A DNA stretch of 62,670 nt from Marinibactrum halimedae (GCF_021234875.1 NZ_JAJQVM010000032.1:1-62670), one strand, 5' to 3'; numbered from the stretch's first letter, positions 8,388-16,882 are shown. Notes: a model not told the origin generated them from the letters alone. Made by a program: numbers and translations.

Positions 8388-10093
8388 AGAGGGCAAACAT
8401 CAGCTTGTTGGGAGGGGCGGTTGTGTTGATTGCCCTGTTGGGGTGGTTTCTGAGTGGATCTTTCGATGCTCCCATTATTTCTGAAGGGCCGACTATACCT
8501 AGCGTTGTGCATACCCCTTGCCCGGAATGGGTTCAAGACAATGCACAAGTCTTAACCCATAATATTGAGTGTGGATATTATACCACCCCCGGAAGTAAGG
8601 AATCATATGAATTACCTTTTGTGGTCTTTCGGTTAATCAAGACAGAGGAAACACCCTCGGTGCCACTGCTTTACCTACAGGGTGGGCCGGGGCAAAGTCT
8701 GCGTTTACGTCAGGGGCAATCGCTGCGCGATTGGCAAGATTGGCTGGCGGTTACCGAACTTAAGCGTGACTTGGTGTTGTTTGATCCAAGAGGGGTGAGC
8801 CAACCCAGCCAGTATGCCTGCAAAGCGTTCGATAGCGATACCGCTTGGCTACTTCGGCGGGACGTGGCGCTTGAAGAAGAATATCAGCGAGGCTTTCAGC
8901 AATTATCTCAATGCCTTAACGGTCGTGGGCAGGCGCTGCAGGATTTTGGCACTTTAGCCAATGCGGAAGACGCGCTGGGGATGATGCAGCACTTGGGATA
9001 TGAGCGTTTTAGTGTATTTGGGGTGTCTTATGGTACGAGGCTGGCCAGTGCCATTGCCCAAAAAGCGCCGGAGAGGGTCAGTCATTTAATTTTAGATTCA
9101 GTATACCCACCTAACGATAATAGCGAATCCCAGTGGCCATACCGGCTGCGTCATGCTTTTAATCGTTTTTTCCAAGCCTGTACGTCCTATGGCCAATGTC
9201 TTTTAGATGAAGCAGTTTTTTGGCGAGCGGTAGCACACTTGGATAAGCAACCTCTGACAGTAGAAGTGTCTTTGTGGGACGAACCCGGCGTTTTACCGGT
9301 GGTGATCAATGCAGACCGACTCATCGGCATCGTGTTTTTTGCGTTTTACGATCAATACTTTTACGCAATGTTGAATGACATTATTCAGGATGTGTTGGTG
9401 CTCAGCGGCGATACCCCTCCCGGTATGTTATTGATGGAACACCACCTTACCCCTTCAGGTAGGCTTAAACAGTTGGTAGAGGTGTACACCAATAGCCAGT
9501 TAGATACCGGATTTAATAACTGGGTATTTTTTACCACACAGTGTTTAGACAATGCGCTAACCAACGAAGCGCAATTTCTTGAGTTTGCGAATGAGGATAA
9601 ACGTTGGGCATCTCGTGTTGTGTTTCATGGCAACCAAGATATTTGTGCGTTGATGCAGCAGCGTCTTCAATCTCAAGGTGAAAGAACATTGTTCACCCAA
9701 GAAGGCGTGATTAAAGCCTTTCATGATGAAGCCGATGCCCCAATATCGGTGCCCACATTGATGTTAAATGGTGTGTTTGATCCCATTACCCCCATCGAAG
9801 AGGCCGCGAATGCGACGGCGTATTTTTCTACTGTGGCCTTGGTTGCGGTGCCATTAATGGGGCACAGTGTTGTCAGTAGCAGCCTTTGTCCGGAAAGTTT
9901 GATTGAGCCTTTTTTATCCTCTTCTTCCCCGATAGCTGATTTACACACGCTTCAAAAGGAGGCAAAGACATTATCCGATATGGACCCATCAGTGTATTTT
10001 GATATGCAACCCGAATCAGTCATCGCAGCGAATGATGCGTTTTGCCGCCTTTTTAAAAAAGCGTTTCACAATAATGGTGAAAAAAAGCACTAA
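8384..10093 (+). CDS. Alpha/beta hydrolase, tripeptidyl/prolyl aminopeptidase-like
   Basis: 569 residues with an N-terminal hydrophobic segment (about 5-25, signal anchor or signal peptide) and an alpha/beta-hydrolase fold: the LYLQGGPGQS oxyanion-hole motif near 97, DLVLFDPRGVSQPS, and the nucleophile elbow GVSYGTR near 211-217. A C-terminal lid/TAP-like region contains LMLNGVFDPITP (catalytic Asp) and PLMGHSV (catalytic His). This order is that of periplasmic peptidases of the SlpD/TAP type, which release N-terminal peptides. It overlaps the preceding gene by 4 bp. Confidence 0.85.
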   Translation: MKRANISLLGGAVVLIALLGWFLSGSFDAPIISEGPTIPSVVHTPCPEWVQDNAQVLTHNIECGYYTTPGSKESYELPFVVFRLIKTEETPSVPLLYLQGGPGQSLRLRQGQSLRDWQDWLAVTELKRDLVLFDPRGVSQPSQYACKAFDSDTAWLLRRDVALEEEYQRGFQQLSQCLNGRGQALQDFGTLANAEDALGMMQHLGYERFSVFGVSYGTRLASAIAQKAPERVSHLILDSVYPPNDNSESQWPYRLRHAFNRFFQACTSYGQCLLDEAVFWRAVAHLDKQPLTVEVSLWDEPGVLPVVINADRLIGIVFFAFYDQYFYAMLNDIIQDVLVLSGDTPPGMLLMEHHLTPSGRLKQLVEVYTNSQLDTGFNNWVFFTTQCLDNALTNEAQFLEFANEDKRWASRVVFHGNQDICALMQQRLQSQGERTLFTQEGVIKAFHDEADAPISVPTLMLNGVFDPITPIEEAANATAYFSTVALVAVPLMGHSVVSSSLCPESLIEPFLSSSSPIADLHTLQKEAKTLSDMDPSVYFDMQPESVIAANDAFCRLFKKAFHNNGEKKH

Positions 10094-10182
10094 ATTAGAG
10101 TGCTGTACGGGATAGAAACGAATCGACTATGATGAGAAAATCAATCACTTGAAACCCATAAGGCTTTCGGTATTATTGCGCC

Positions 10183-10209
10183 CCCATTTGGGTTTATACG
10201 CCAAATGGG
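10183..10209. promoter_or_regulatory. 9-bp perfect inverted repeat
   Basis: CCCATTTGG and CCAAATGGG are separated by GTTTATACG and lie about 57 bp upstream of the next ATG. No T-run follows, so an operator or leader hairpin is more likely than a terminator. Confidence 0.35.
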
Positions 10210-10265
10210 ATTCATCAATGAGAACAAAAAAACGTCAATACCGTTGTTAACATCTGGCTGGTTAC

Positions 10266-11057
10266 ATGCATTTTTATCTCTGCGTTCGTGCACAATCCCT
10301 AACGATTGCCAAAGCGGCTTTGGCCGAGGCAGGTGCCGTGATTATTCGCAGCCAAGTGGATAAAATTCAACCGGCGTTGCGCAATTTATCGGAAGCGTTA
10401 GTGGATCGGGGCATGGCGTGGCGATTAGGCGAGACCAGCTTTTATTGGTTGGAAGTGGAGCATAAAGTGATTCACTTGGCTCAATGGCTGCGTTTTAGCT
10501 GCGTAGAATTGGCTTTAGATTATCAATGGTTGCAAACCCAATTGAAGCTTATTCGGGGTCTTAAAGGGGCGGCTTATGTTGAAGCGGCGTATCGCTGGTG
10601 TAAAAAGTTTACCCTAAAATCTCAATCTCGCCCTGTTCACGTTCAGTTTCAAGAACCCGATTGTGAAGAAGTGACTTCCCTAAACGAAGGCGAGAAAGAT
10701 ACTCCGCTCGTTGATGCAGACCATACGGCCGTCGTTGAGACCGTCGTTGAGACAGTAGTTGAGGCTATTGCTGAAACCGTACCACCTTCTCTGGCGGTAG
10801 GAGAAACCGTTCCTTTGTTTACAAGTGAATTGTTTTCGGGGGAATTATTCGCCGATGAGAAAACGCATTTAACCACCAAAAAATCGGTTTCTAGCAATGC
10901 TAAAGTGAATCGTTCATCATCAACATCCAATCATAACGTTCGTCACACCGGTATACCGGAACAAGGTTATTTACCCGGCCTTGGTAAACCGAAACGCGAG
11001 TTTATAAAACGAACCCAAGCCATCCGCGAAGAGCAGTTGGATATGTTTGGAAAATAG
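10266..11057 (+). CDS. Hypothetical protein with conserved N-terminal domain and low-complexity linker
   Basis: 263 residues, not assignable. Residues 1-130 form a compact, mixed helical domain with no signal peptide. From about 135 to 190 there is a Val/Glu/Thr repeat tract (VETVVETVVEAIAETV) produced by short 12-bp DNA repeats. The basic C-terminal end (PKREFIKRTQAIREEQLDMFGK) resembles a peptide that docks on nucleic acid or a partner protein, which is speculation. The following gene is a methyltransferase in the same direction about 135 bp on. Confidence 0.65.
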   Translation: MHFYLCVRAQSLTIAKAALAEAGAVIIRSQVDKIQPALRNLSEALVDRGMAWRLGETSFYWLEVEHKVIHLAQWLRFSCVELALDYQWLQTQLKLIRGLKGAAYVEAAYRWCKKFTLKSQSRPVHVQFQEPDCEEVTSLNEGEKDTPLVDADHTAVVETVVETVVEAIAETVPPSLAVGETVPLFTSELFSGELFADEKTHLTTKKSVSSNAKVNRSSSTSNHNVRHTGIPEQGYLPGLGKPKREFIKRTQAIREEQLDMFGK

Positions 11058-11061
11058 CGCC

Positions 11062-11100
11062 AAACCTTATTTGCATTGCATGCTTTCTCAAGGTTTTTTT
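11062..11100 (+). terminator. Weak terminator-like hairpin
   Basis: AAACCTT and AAGGTTT can pair over a 21-base loop and run into TTTTTTT, immediately after the stop of the 263-residue gene. The long loop makes it a modest candidate. Confidence 0.35.
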
Positions 11101-11193
11101 CATCCCTCTCTTTACTATCTCCTTTACTTTTCCTAGATTTAATTTCCCAGTGCATCTGTGCTATGCGCATCAATAAAAAGGCAGCTCATTCCT

Positions 11194-11943
11194 ATGGCGG
11201 TTCTCTGGCAGCAACACCTTAATCGTACCCATTATAAAGTGACTCAAGCCGGTAACAGTTTACGTTTGTATCGAGACGGTATATTCCACAGCCAATTTAA
11301 TGAACAGACTTTGGTCAGTGGTGCCGTGTGGGATTTATTATTGTTGCCTGCCTTTTTTCTTCCTTCCCAACAAGTTCGCCGTGTGTTGGTGCTCGGAGTA
11401 GGAGGGGGCGCCGTTATGCGTATGTTAATGCATTGTTTTCCTGAAGCGGAGATTCATGGTGTAGAAAAAGACCCAGTACACCTCGATGTTGCTCAGAATT
11501 GGTTCGGTGTTCAGGGTGAGAAAATCACCTTACATGAGCATTGTGCAAAACAATGGGTAGAACAATTTTCTGGCGAGCCTTTTGATGTCATTATTGACGA
11601 TGTTTTTGGTGGCTTAAAATCCGATCCAGAGCGAGCCATTATGGTAGATGAAGATTGGGTCGCTTTATTGAATAACATGAAAAGAAAAAATGGCGTGCTC
11701 GCCTTTAATTTTGATACAACACAAAAAGCCCATGGCTCTGTGCTGTCAAATAAAAGCGCGTGTAAGCGTTTAGGTCTTATCAATAAAAAGTCATTAACGA
11801 CGGAAGGGTTTTTAAATCAAATTGTTGTTGCCAGTGAGGCATCATTAAATGAAAACGATTTTGCTTCGCGCCTTAAAAAAATAAAAGCACTAAACGCCGA
11901 TTATCGCGGGTGTCGCTTGCGGCATTCTGTGTGGTCTTTTTGA
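11194..11943 (+). CDS. Spermidine synthase-like methyltransferase-fold protein
   Basis: 249 residues from the ATG at 11194; a GTG at 11158 would add 12 residues. The Rossmann core shows VLVLGVGGGAVMRML (SAM/dcSAM-binding loop), the acidic HGVEKDP end of strand 2 and FDVIIDDVFGG, where spermidine synthases keep the catalytic Asp. The short length and N-terminus mark it as a SpeE-like protein of the group often annotated 'spermidine synthase' without biochemical proof; it may act as a methyltransferase instead. Nothing in the neighbourhood points to polyamine metabolism. Confidence 0.7.
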   Translation: MAVLWQQHLNRTHYKVTQAGNSLRLYRDGIFHSQFNEQTLVSGAVWDLLLLPAFFLPSQQVRRVLVLGVGGGAVMRMLMHCFPEAEIHGVEKDPVHLDVAQNWFGVQGEKITLHEHCAKQWVEQFSGEPFDVIIDDVFGGLKSDPERAIMVDEDWVALLNNMKRKNGVLAFNFDTTQKAHGSVLSNKSACKRLGLINKKSLTTEGFLNQIVVASEASLNENDFASRLKKIKALNADYRGCRLRHSVWSF

Positions 11944-12258
11944 TTTGATTTGTTTGTTGAGGCTAGAGGCCGTATTGTTGATGGCTTGTATCGATAGGGA
12001 TTAAAAAATAGGGTCGTTTGGGCTGAGAAGTTGTCTGTTGGTGTTATGGTAAAAATGATATTTTTTCTGTGTAATAGAGATTTAGTATTGCTGGCACAGC
12101 TAGTACCTTTTAATACCAAAGTTCTAGTGCTTTAGGGTAATTGTCTTCATTCTACAATATGGGGCATTATTGGAATCAGCAGGGCCTTTCCACGAATGGT
12201 AGTGCGTTGAGTGGGCAAAAGGAGATGTGTATGAGAGGTTATTTATGGAGAAAACTCA
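11944..12258. other. Intergenic region upstream of the LRR gene
   Basis: 315 bp of AT-rich sequence. I see no convincing gene: the short frame beginning near 12141 overlaps the LRR gene out of frame. No recognisable regulatory motif. Confidence 0.3.
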
Positions 12259-13203
12259 ATGTTGGTAAACCCACTAATGGCGATTGTGTTTTTGGCTGTT
12301 TTCACCGTAACAGTTCACAGTGAGAATAAGCTGCCAGCTATATCCGTTTCGCAAGCCAAGAGTCGGGTACTTATTGACGATGTGGTATCTTGGCAATCAG
12401 ATGAGAATGCCAAGCGCTGTCTGAATGACAACAAGGGCGATAATCTCTATACCGACCAGATGCTATCGCTCAGTTGCATAGGCTACGATATCCATCATTT
12501 TTCACAACTTCGCTATTTAACCAATTTACAAAATTTAGATTTGTCGAATAATGACCTCGCTCATCTTGATATTTCTGATAATGCTGCATTAACCAGGCTT
12601 AATCTAAACTGGAACAGTATTGATCGAATCGACGTTTCCAAAAATACAGCCTTAACGCACTTATGGATCGGACACAATCAGCTTACGCACTTGGATATTT
12701 CAGCTAATACTTCGTTAGTCGATCTTTATGTGGGTAACAACCAACTTATGCATCTTGATGTTTCGAAGAACACAGCATTACGGGTGTTGAGTATTCAAAA
12801 TAATTATCTTGTTTATTTAGATATCTCACACAACTCTGGATTAACAGAGCTCTCTGCGTACAATAACCAACTAACGAAAATAAATACCTCCCAGAATGCC
12901 TCGTTGGCAGGGCTTCATCTGAATGGTAACCGTCTGACTGAGATAGACCTGTCTTCTAATGTTGCCTTAGTTGATCTGCGAGTTAATGATAACCGACTTA
13001 CTAGCCTTAACATTTCTAATAACGCTGCGCTAAAGTATTTTTTTGCTAACAATAACCTTTTATCTGAAGTTCCTGTTGGTTTAGAAAGGGTTGTGGGCGA
13101 ACAGTCGCATGTCTATTTGAGGGGTAACCCTTTTGGTAGAGGCTCAAAAAAAAGGTTAAAGAAACTTGAGAAATTTGCATCTAATTCTCATTTTTATTAC
13201 TGA
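12259..13203 (+). CDS. Secreted leucine-rich-repeat protein (internalin-like repeats)
   Basis: 314 residues with a signal peptide (MLVNPLMAIVFLAVFTVTVHS). About ten 21-residue LRR units follow (residues ~90-290), of the form LxxLxxxxNxLTxLDVSxNxA. These closely resemble the internalin/TpLRR-like arrays that bacteria use for protein-protein contacts. An N-terminal cap with two cysteines precedes the array. There is no LPXTG or autotransporter domain. A GGAG ribosome binding site supports the start. It probably acts outside the inner membrane in adhesion or protein binding; the partner is unknown. Confidence 0.85.
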   Translation: MLVNPLMAIVFLAVFTVTVHSENKLPAISVSQAKSRVLIDDVVSWQSDENAKRCLNDNKGDNLYTDQMLSLSCIGYDIHHFSQLRYLTNLQNLDLSNNDLAHLDISDNAALTRLNLNWNSIDRIDVSKNTALTHLWIGHNQLTHLDISANTSLVDLYVGNNQLMHLDVSKNTALRVLSIQNNYLVYLDISHNSGLTELSAYNNQLTKINTSQNASLAGLHLNGNRLTEIDLSSNVALVDLRVNDNRLTSLNISNNAALKYFFANNNLLSEVPVGLERVVGEQSHVYLRGNPFGRGSKKRLKKLEKFASNSHFYY

Positions 13204-13525
13204 TAGTTTTATTTTTAACGAGCGGGATACATTCTAAATTCTCTTCTTGGAGAAGGTGCTGAACGAATGTTAGAGTAGAATATCGAGAGCTTCTTTTGTC
13301 AAAAATTGATTCGATACCAGCCTCAAAACCAGAAGCGCTCGTTTTTTGCAAATAGAAGTGTCAGATTCAGTTGTAACCATTACAGATAAGTAATTATGAA
13401 CGATAAAGCATACTTTAACGAACTTCTAGTGCGTTCAGCCCAAATCGCTGCAGTCAGTGATCCATATGCCCGGTGGTCTGTGAGGAGAGAGATCGGGAGG
13501 GTACAAGGGGTATGAGGTATCGAGT
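13204..13525. other. Intergenic region before the GNAT gene; possible mobile-element remnant
   Basis: 322 bp without a convincing gene. The last 100 bp (about 13430-13525) is GC-richer than its surroundings and reads GATCCATATGCCCGGTGGTC then TGTGAGGAG. To my eye this resembles the 3' structural end of bacterial group II introns. No reverse-transcriptase frame is present, so it could be at most a scar. Confidence 0.2.
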
Positions 13526-13963
13526 ATGAGAATAACTCTACGGGCTGCTCAAGAAAGTGATGTCCCATACTTACTAGAGTTGAGAAGGCTCACTATGGGC
13601 AGTTATCTTGAGAAGGATGGGGTTCCAAATACAGATGAGGAGAATCTCAACCGTATACGTTACAATTTTAAAGATGCTCAGCTGATAGGGTTTTGCGGCA
13701 AGTTAGCAGGATTATTTAAAGCAAGTTACTTGCCTCATAGTCATCAGTGGTATTTGTTTCAAATTCAAATACACCCCGATTTTCAAAATAAGAAAATTGG
13801 TAGCCATCTGGTTAAAGTTTTAATCGACAGAGCCTCAAGTCAAGGCGCTAAGGTGGGGTTAAGTGTTTTAAAAAGTAACCCTGCAATAAAATTCTATACA
13901 GATCTCGGTTTTAAGGTTATTCAAGAAGATGATTGTGAGTTTGAGCTTTTGTATGAAGAGTAA
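13526..13963 (+). CDS. GNAT-family N-acetyltransferase
   Basis: 145 residues covering a single GNAT domain. It starts ITLRAAQESDVPYLLELRR, has the acetyl-CoA motif A region IQIHPDFQNKKIGSHLVKVL (Q/RxxGxG/A-type loop, NKKIGS), and ends with motif B NPAIKFYTDLGFKVI. GAGG lies 8 bases before the ATG. The acceptor substrate is unknown. It stands alone in an accessory region between an LRR gene and a DUF427 gene. Confidence 0.88.
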   Translation: MRITLRAAQESDVPYLLELRRLTMGSYLEKDGVPNTDEENLNRIRYNFKDAQLIGFCGKLAGLFKASYLPHSHQWYLFQIQIHPDFQNKKIGSHLVKVLIDRASSQGAKVGLSVLKSNPAIKFYTDLGFKVIQEDDCEFELLYEE

Positions 13964-14048
13964 GTCAGTGCGGGTGTGCTGTCGTTAGAGTCATATCAAC
14001 GTACTTCCGCAGTGGGCGGATAGTTCAACAAATTGCTTCAGTAACACC

Positions 14049-14330
14049 TTATTCCGTCACTTCAACCCCACGCCAAAACGCCACATAGTTTTTTATCTTG
14101 TTTGCCTTGGGCTTTGGATCAGGATAATACCATGCAGCATCTTTGTTGGTTTTACCGTCCACGCTTACGGAATAGTAGTGAGCTTTACCTTTCCAGAAAC
14201 AACTGCTTGTAGTGTCGCTGTTTTCAAAACACGCCTTCTCCAGTGCTTCGGCGGGAAAGTAATGGTTGTTTTCGACAACAATAGTGTCATCGCTCTCAGC
14301 AATGACTTTACCGTTCCACATCGCTTTCAT
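14049..14330 (-). CDS. DUF427 domain protein
   Basis: 93 residues matching the small DUF427 family: MWNGKVIAESDDTIVVENN, YFPAEAL, a CFWKGKAHYYSV core and an AAWYYPDP motif near the C-terminus. These proteins are single beta-rich domains of unknown function. AGGAG 6 bases upstream supports the start. It is monocistronic here. Confidence 0.88.
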   Translation of the reverse strand: MKAMWNGKVIAESDDTIVVENNHYFPAEALEKACFENSDTTSSCFWKGKAHYYSVSVDGKTNKDAAWYYPDPKPKANKIKNYVAFWRGVEVTE

Positions 14331-14693
14331 GGTTTCTCCTGCAGGCAGTATATAAAAATAAAATCTATGTAGTAGTACGCAAAGGGGTGAGAAGTGGATG
14401 CATCAGAAACTGTTGATGTTGATTGGTTGCCCCCTACACAAACAGAAACTCTTGGCACGAGTCAGCCATGAAATCTCCTAGGGGAAAGAATTCACATATT
14501 TTGTTAAAATACACGGATGAAAATCACTACTGGGCAATACAAAATTATGGAGAGCAACATAAAGAGTGTGGCACTCCAAAAATGAAACAAAGTGATTCGT
14601 GAAAAACAACAAAAAATTTCTAAATGCCTAAATTTGACGCCGCAATAAATTGGCCCACAAACTCAAAAAAAGCTCATGGGCCAGCCAAACAAC
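14331..14693. other. Intergenic region with one tiny frame
   Basis: AT-rich. A 44-codon frame (14468-14602, starting MKSPRGKNSHILLKYTDENH) is present but has no clear ribosome binding site and no recognised relatives, so I do not call it. A 7-bp-stem hairpin (14651-14683) is listed separately. Confidence 0.3.
14651..14683 (-). terminator. Hairpin downstream of the small membrane protein gene
   Basis: TGGCCCA and TGGGCCA pair over a 19-base loop, 11 bp after the stop of the minus-strand 66-residue frame. The loop contains a run of seven A on the plus strand (T on the transcript). A terminator is plausible but the arrangement is atypical. Confidence 0.35.
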
Positions 14694-14894
14694 TTATTTC
14701 TTACGATCTGACAATTTGATTTCAATGACCACTTTACGTCCCTCCCAGAACAACGAGAAACTCAGTCTTCGAATAACCTCCCCAAACACCGTCATCAACA
14801 ACACAAAGACAGCTAAGGCCATTTGTAAAAGATCAGTGGCAAGATAAAACCCAGACACCTCAAAAAGGCTGTACAACAATGTAAGACTTTTCAT
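14694..14894 (-). CDS. Small hypothetical membrane protein (66 aa)
   Basis: The frame encodes one strong hydrophobic helix (about residues 16-40, LATDLLQMALAVFVLLMTVFG) followed by a basic C-terminal tail ending RKVVIEIKLSDRKK, the layout of a small inner-membrane protein. A hairpin follows the stop. No family is recognised, and a chance frame cannot be excluded. Confidence 0.45.
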   Translation of the reverse strand: MKSLTLLYSLFEVSGFYLATDLLQMALAVFVLLMTVFGEVIRRLSFSLFWEGRKVVIEIKLSDRKK

Positions 14895-15478
14895 TGCGTA
14901 TATCCAATGGTTAATAGTGAAATGTGTGTGAGTAACTTTGATGGGAGACCATTTTAGAGTTGGTCATTTTTTGAACTGCGAAACAAATCACGAAAAATTG
15001 GCGGTGATAGACCTAGTCATTGTAGATATTTTTAGTTATCGAAGAATTGGTTTTGCGCTATTACGGAAATAAGAAGAAATACGCGTCACTGCTATTTTTA
15101 TTACATATGACAGTAATGACAGTAATGAATGGTTATAAGTGAGAGTAATAGGGGTGATGGGGTTCGACCGACGGAGTACATGCCAAATTGGAGTGAGAAC
15201 AGTAGGCTCAGAAAAGGTGGATTCTTACTAAACCCACCCCAAAGACTCACAAAGGAGGAAGAGAACCATACCCCTTTTCAAACTCTATTTTGAAACACAC
15301 CTTTAACTCACTTTTTGACAACTGATCGCCAGCGAATTCTTCACAGCGTGCCACAGAGATTGCTAGGCAGTTGAAGATAGGTCGCTCAACGGTAGAATGC
15401 TAGAACTCAGTCAGATATAGAGCTAAACTTGGCTCTATATCTGACTACGTATTTGAATGGCGAAACCTGGAGGTTAAT
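14895..15478. other. Intergenic region upstream of the toxin-antitoxin operon
   Basis: 584 bp with no convincing coding frame. It contains a small direct repeat (ATGACAGTA twice near 15106-15125) and the striking inverted repeat at 15409-15446 just before the antitoxin gene. The promoter of the toxin-antitoxin operon is expected here but I cannot point to clear -35/-10 boxes. Confidence 0.35.
15409..15446. promoter_or_regulatory. 15-bp perfect inverted repeat before the antitoxin gene
   Basis: AGTCAGATATAGAGC pairs without mismatch with GCTCTATATCTGACT around the 8-base spacer TAAACTTG, ending 32 bp before the antitoxin ATG. Type II antitoxins usually repress their own operon through such palindromes, so an operator is the likely role. 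A transcript hairpin in the leader is the alternative. Confidence 0.55.
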
Positions 15479-15793
15479 ATGTTGCAGAAAGTTATGTGTG
15501 GTTACACCGTACCCATTAGCAAATTTAAATCCAATCCAAGTGCGGCTATGAACGAAGCCCAAGGCGATGCGATCGCCGTTTCTTCTAATAATGAGATCCA
15601 GTTCTATGCTGTGCCCGCTGCACTTTTTGAAGAAATGACAGCCTTTTGTGAATACGCTCAGCGCGGAGAAGCTGAGTTAAAAAGCATTCCTGCCAAATTC
15701 ACAGGTGAAGGCTTAGACATAGAAAAATTTGCCGATGAAATGGCAACAAAGCTTAAAAATAACACGTCTGGAGACTACGAAGAATGGCCGTAA
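15479..15793 (+). CDS. Antitoxin of a YafN/YafO-like module (Phd/YefM-like)
   Basis: 104 residues with the Phd/YefM-type N-terminus: the block YTVPISKFKSNPSAAMNEA followed by IAVSSNNEIQFYAVPAALFEEM, the same order as YafN (ITELRKNPAKY, VLSNNRPAGYLL). The C-terminal 45 residues are acidic and should wrap the toxin. GGAGG 5 bases upstream fixes the start. It would neutralise the YafO-like toxin encoded downstream and bind the palindrome in front of the operon. A small extra frame overlaps its last codons. Confidence 0.78.
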   Translation: MLQKVMCGYTVPISKFKSNPSAAMNEAQGDAIAVSSNNEIQFYAVPAALFEEMTAFCEYAQRGEAELKSIPAKFTGEGLDIEKFADEMATKLKNNTSGDYEEWP

Positions 15794-15963
15794 AAAACAT
15801 ACAAATTCCCCCGAAAAAGGGGCAAAACAAGCCACTGGTTATTTGCGAGTTCGAAGAGAAAGAGGCGCCAACAACTACCGGTCATTTTATCGCTGGGGAA
15901 GCTGAATTGAAGAAAGTCGCTGATAAAATGGCAAAATCATTAACCAAAAATAAAATGAGTTAG
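15784..15963 (+). CDS. 59-aa frame between antitoxin and toxin; antitoxin-tail-like
   Basis: This frame starts at an ATG inside the last codons of the antitoxin gene (10-bp overlap) and stops 3 bp before the toxin ATG, so all three frames form one tight unit. Its product begins MAVKNIQIPPKKGQ. Its second half (GEAELKKVADKMAKSL) resembles the antitoxin's own C-terminus (GEAELK... FADEMATKLKNN). It may be a duplicated toxin-binding tail or an accessory antitoxin. It may also be a decayed copy whose reading preserves coupling of antitoxin and toxin translation. No outside family is recognised. Confidence 0.5.
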   Translation: MAVKNIQIPPKKGQNKPLVICEFEEKEAPTTTGHFIAGEAELKKVADKMAKSLTKNKMS

Positions 15964-15966
15964 CGG

Positions 15967-16371
15967 ATGGTTAGAATCTTTACGCACAAAGACCTGAAAG
16001 ATTCTCTTGGCGAGCAAAAAACCAAATCGTTGGTTGATGACTTCCGAGCTTACAAAGAAGGGAAAGGCTTACCAGCCACCTTTGGCAGAGATGTTCCTTA
16101 CGACTTTACCCACAACCGTTCCTATCTTGAATTACAGCACCTGCATTTTAAGGAAAGCGGTTTTCCTCTTAAGCTTGTGCAGTTCCGACGTACAAGTGGG
16201 TATGTACTTGTATATTGCCCAGGCTTCTTTAATCCAAACACTTACCTTCTCATTGCGATCATCAAGCATTGGGATCACAGAAAGCCAAATGATATGGTGG
16301 GAACAGATCGAGATACCAGTCTAATGTCGGTACTGGAAACGATTGCAGAAGGGTTCCGAGAAAAATTCTAA
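15967..16371 (+). CDS. yafO: YafO-family ribosome-dependent mRNA interferase toxin
   Basis: 134 residues that align along their whole length with E. coli YafO: the GxLPATFGRDVPYDF block near 35-48 (YafO has LPDIFGRDALYD), the HIHL/LHFKESGFP equivalent, QFRRTSGYVLVYCPG, the YLLIAIIKH strand and the terminal IAEGFREKF. YafO cleaves mRNA near the start codon in association with the 50S ribosomal subunit and so stops growth. The ATG lies 3 bp after the preceding small frame. The module stands beside the candidate immunity gene of the eCIS toxin, in convergent orientation. Confidence 0.85.
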   Translation: MVRIFTHKDLKDSLGEQKTKSLVDDFRAYKEGKGLPATFGRDVPYDFTHNRSYLELQHLHFKESGFPLKLVQFRRTSGYVLVYCPGFFNPNTYLLIAIIKHWDHRKPNDMVGTDRDTSLMSVLETIAEGFREKF

Positions 16372-16435
16372 CGTAAAAAGTTGACGGGTATCTGGAGATT
16401 AATTCAACCAAAAATTTTAGCTATCCATTTCATTT

Positions 16436-16831
16436 TTAATTTGCAGGATAGATTCTAAATTCTTTTCCCGGAAGTGATAACACGTGATGAGAGCCTGACC
16501 AGCTCGTAAGCATTTCGTATTTCAATGTTTGTTGTATAAATTGCTCAAAAAAACAGTGCATTTCATCGGCAGTATCCGCACAACAATATAAAGGTTGAAT
16601 AGAAAAATCAGTAAGGTGTTCGAGTTTTAAAAGCCCATCCACATAACCGGTTAGGCTCATATCATCGGGGCGGGTGATGAATACCTGAGTGTGTTCATCG
16701 TCAGGGGTATCGAATTCTTCTTGTCGTAATTGTTCTACCAGTTTTTTTACTTGTTCGTTTAGGTTTTTCTCATTAATTTCACCTTTTCCACCATAACGGT
16801 AACCGGCAGTTGCCAATACTTTCGTTGTCAT
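16436..16831 (-). CDS. Candidate immunity protein for the WHH nuclease toxin
   Basis: 131 residues, no signal peptide, acidic in the middle (EEFDTPDDEHTQ). No family is recognised. It begins 51 bp after the stop of the 3005-residue toxin on the same strand. This is the usual place for a cognate immunity gene in polymorphic toxin loci, and the cytoplasmic, acidic character fits an inhibitor of a basic DNase domain. The role is inferred from position and size only. AGAGA upstream is a modest ribosome binding site. If real, it implies that the producing cell must protect itself from the toxin. Confidence 0.5.
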   Translation of the reverse strand: MTTKVLATAGYRYGGKGEINEKNLNEQVKKLVEQLRQEEFDTPDDEHTQVFITRPDDMSLTGYVDGLLKLEHLTDFSIQPLYCCADTADEMHCFFEQFIQQTLKYEMLTSWSGSHHVLSLPGKEFRIYPAN

Positions 16832-16882
16832 TTTTTGGTCTCTTTTTGTTTTGTTATTGCCTACCGGTTTGTTGTTTACGAT

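Noticed and set aside
14468-14602. 44-codon frame in the DUF427-side intergenic region
   Set aside because: No ribosome binding site, no recognised relatives, AT-rich DNA in which such a frame can arise by chance.
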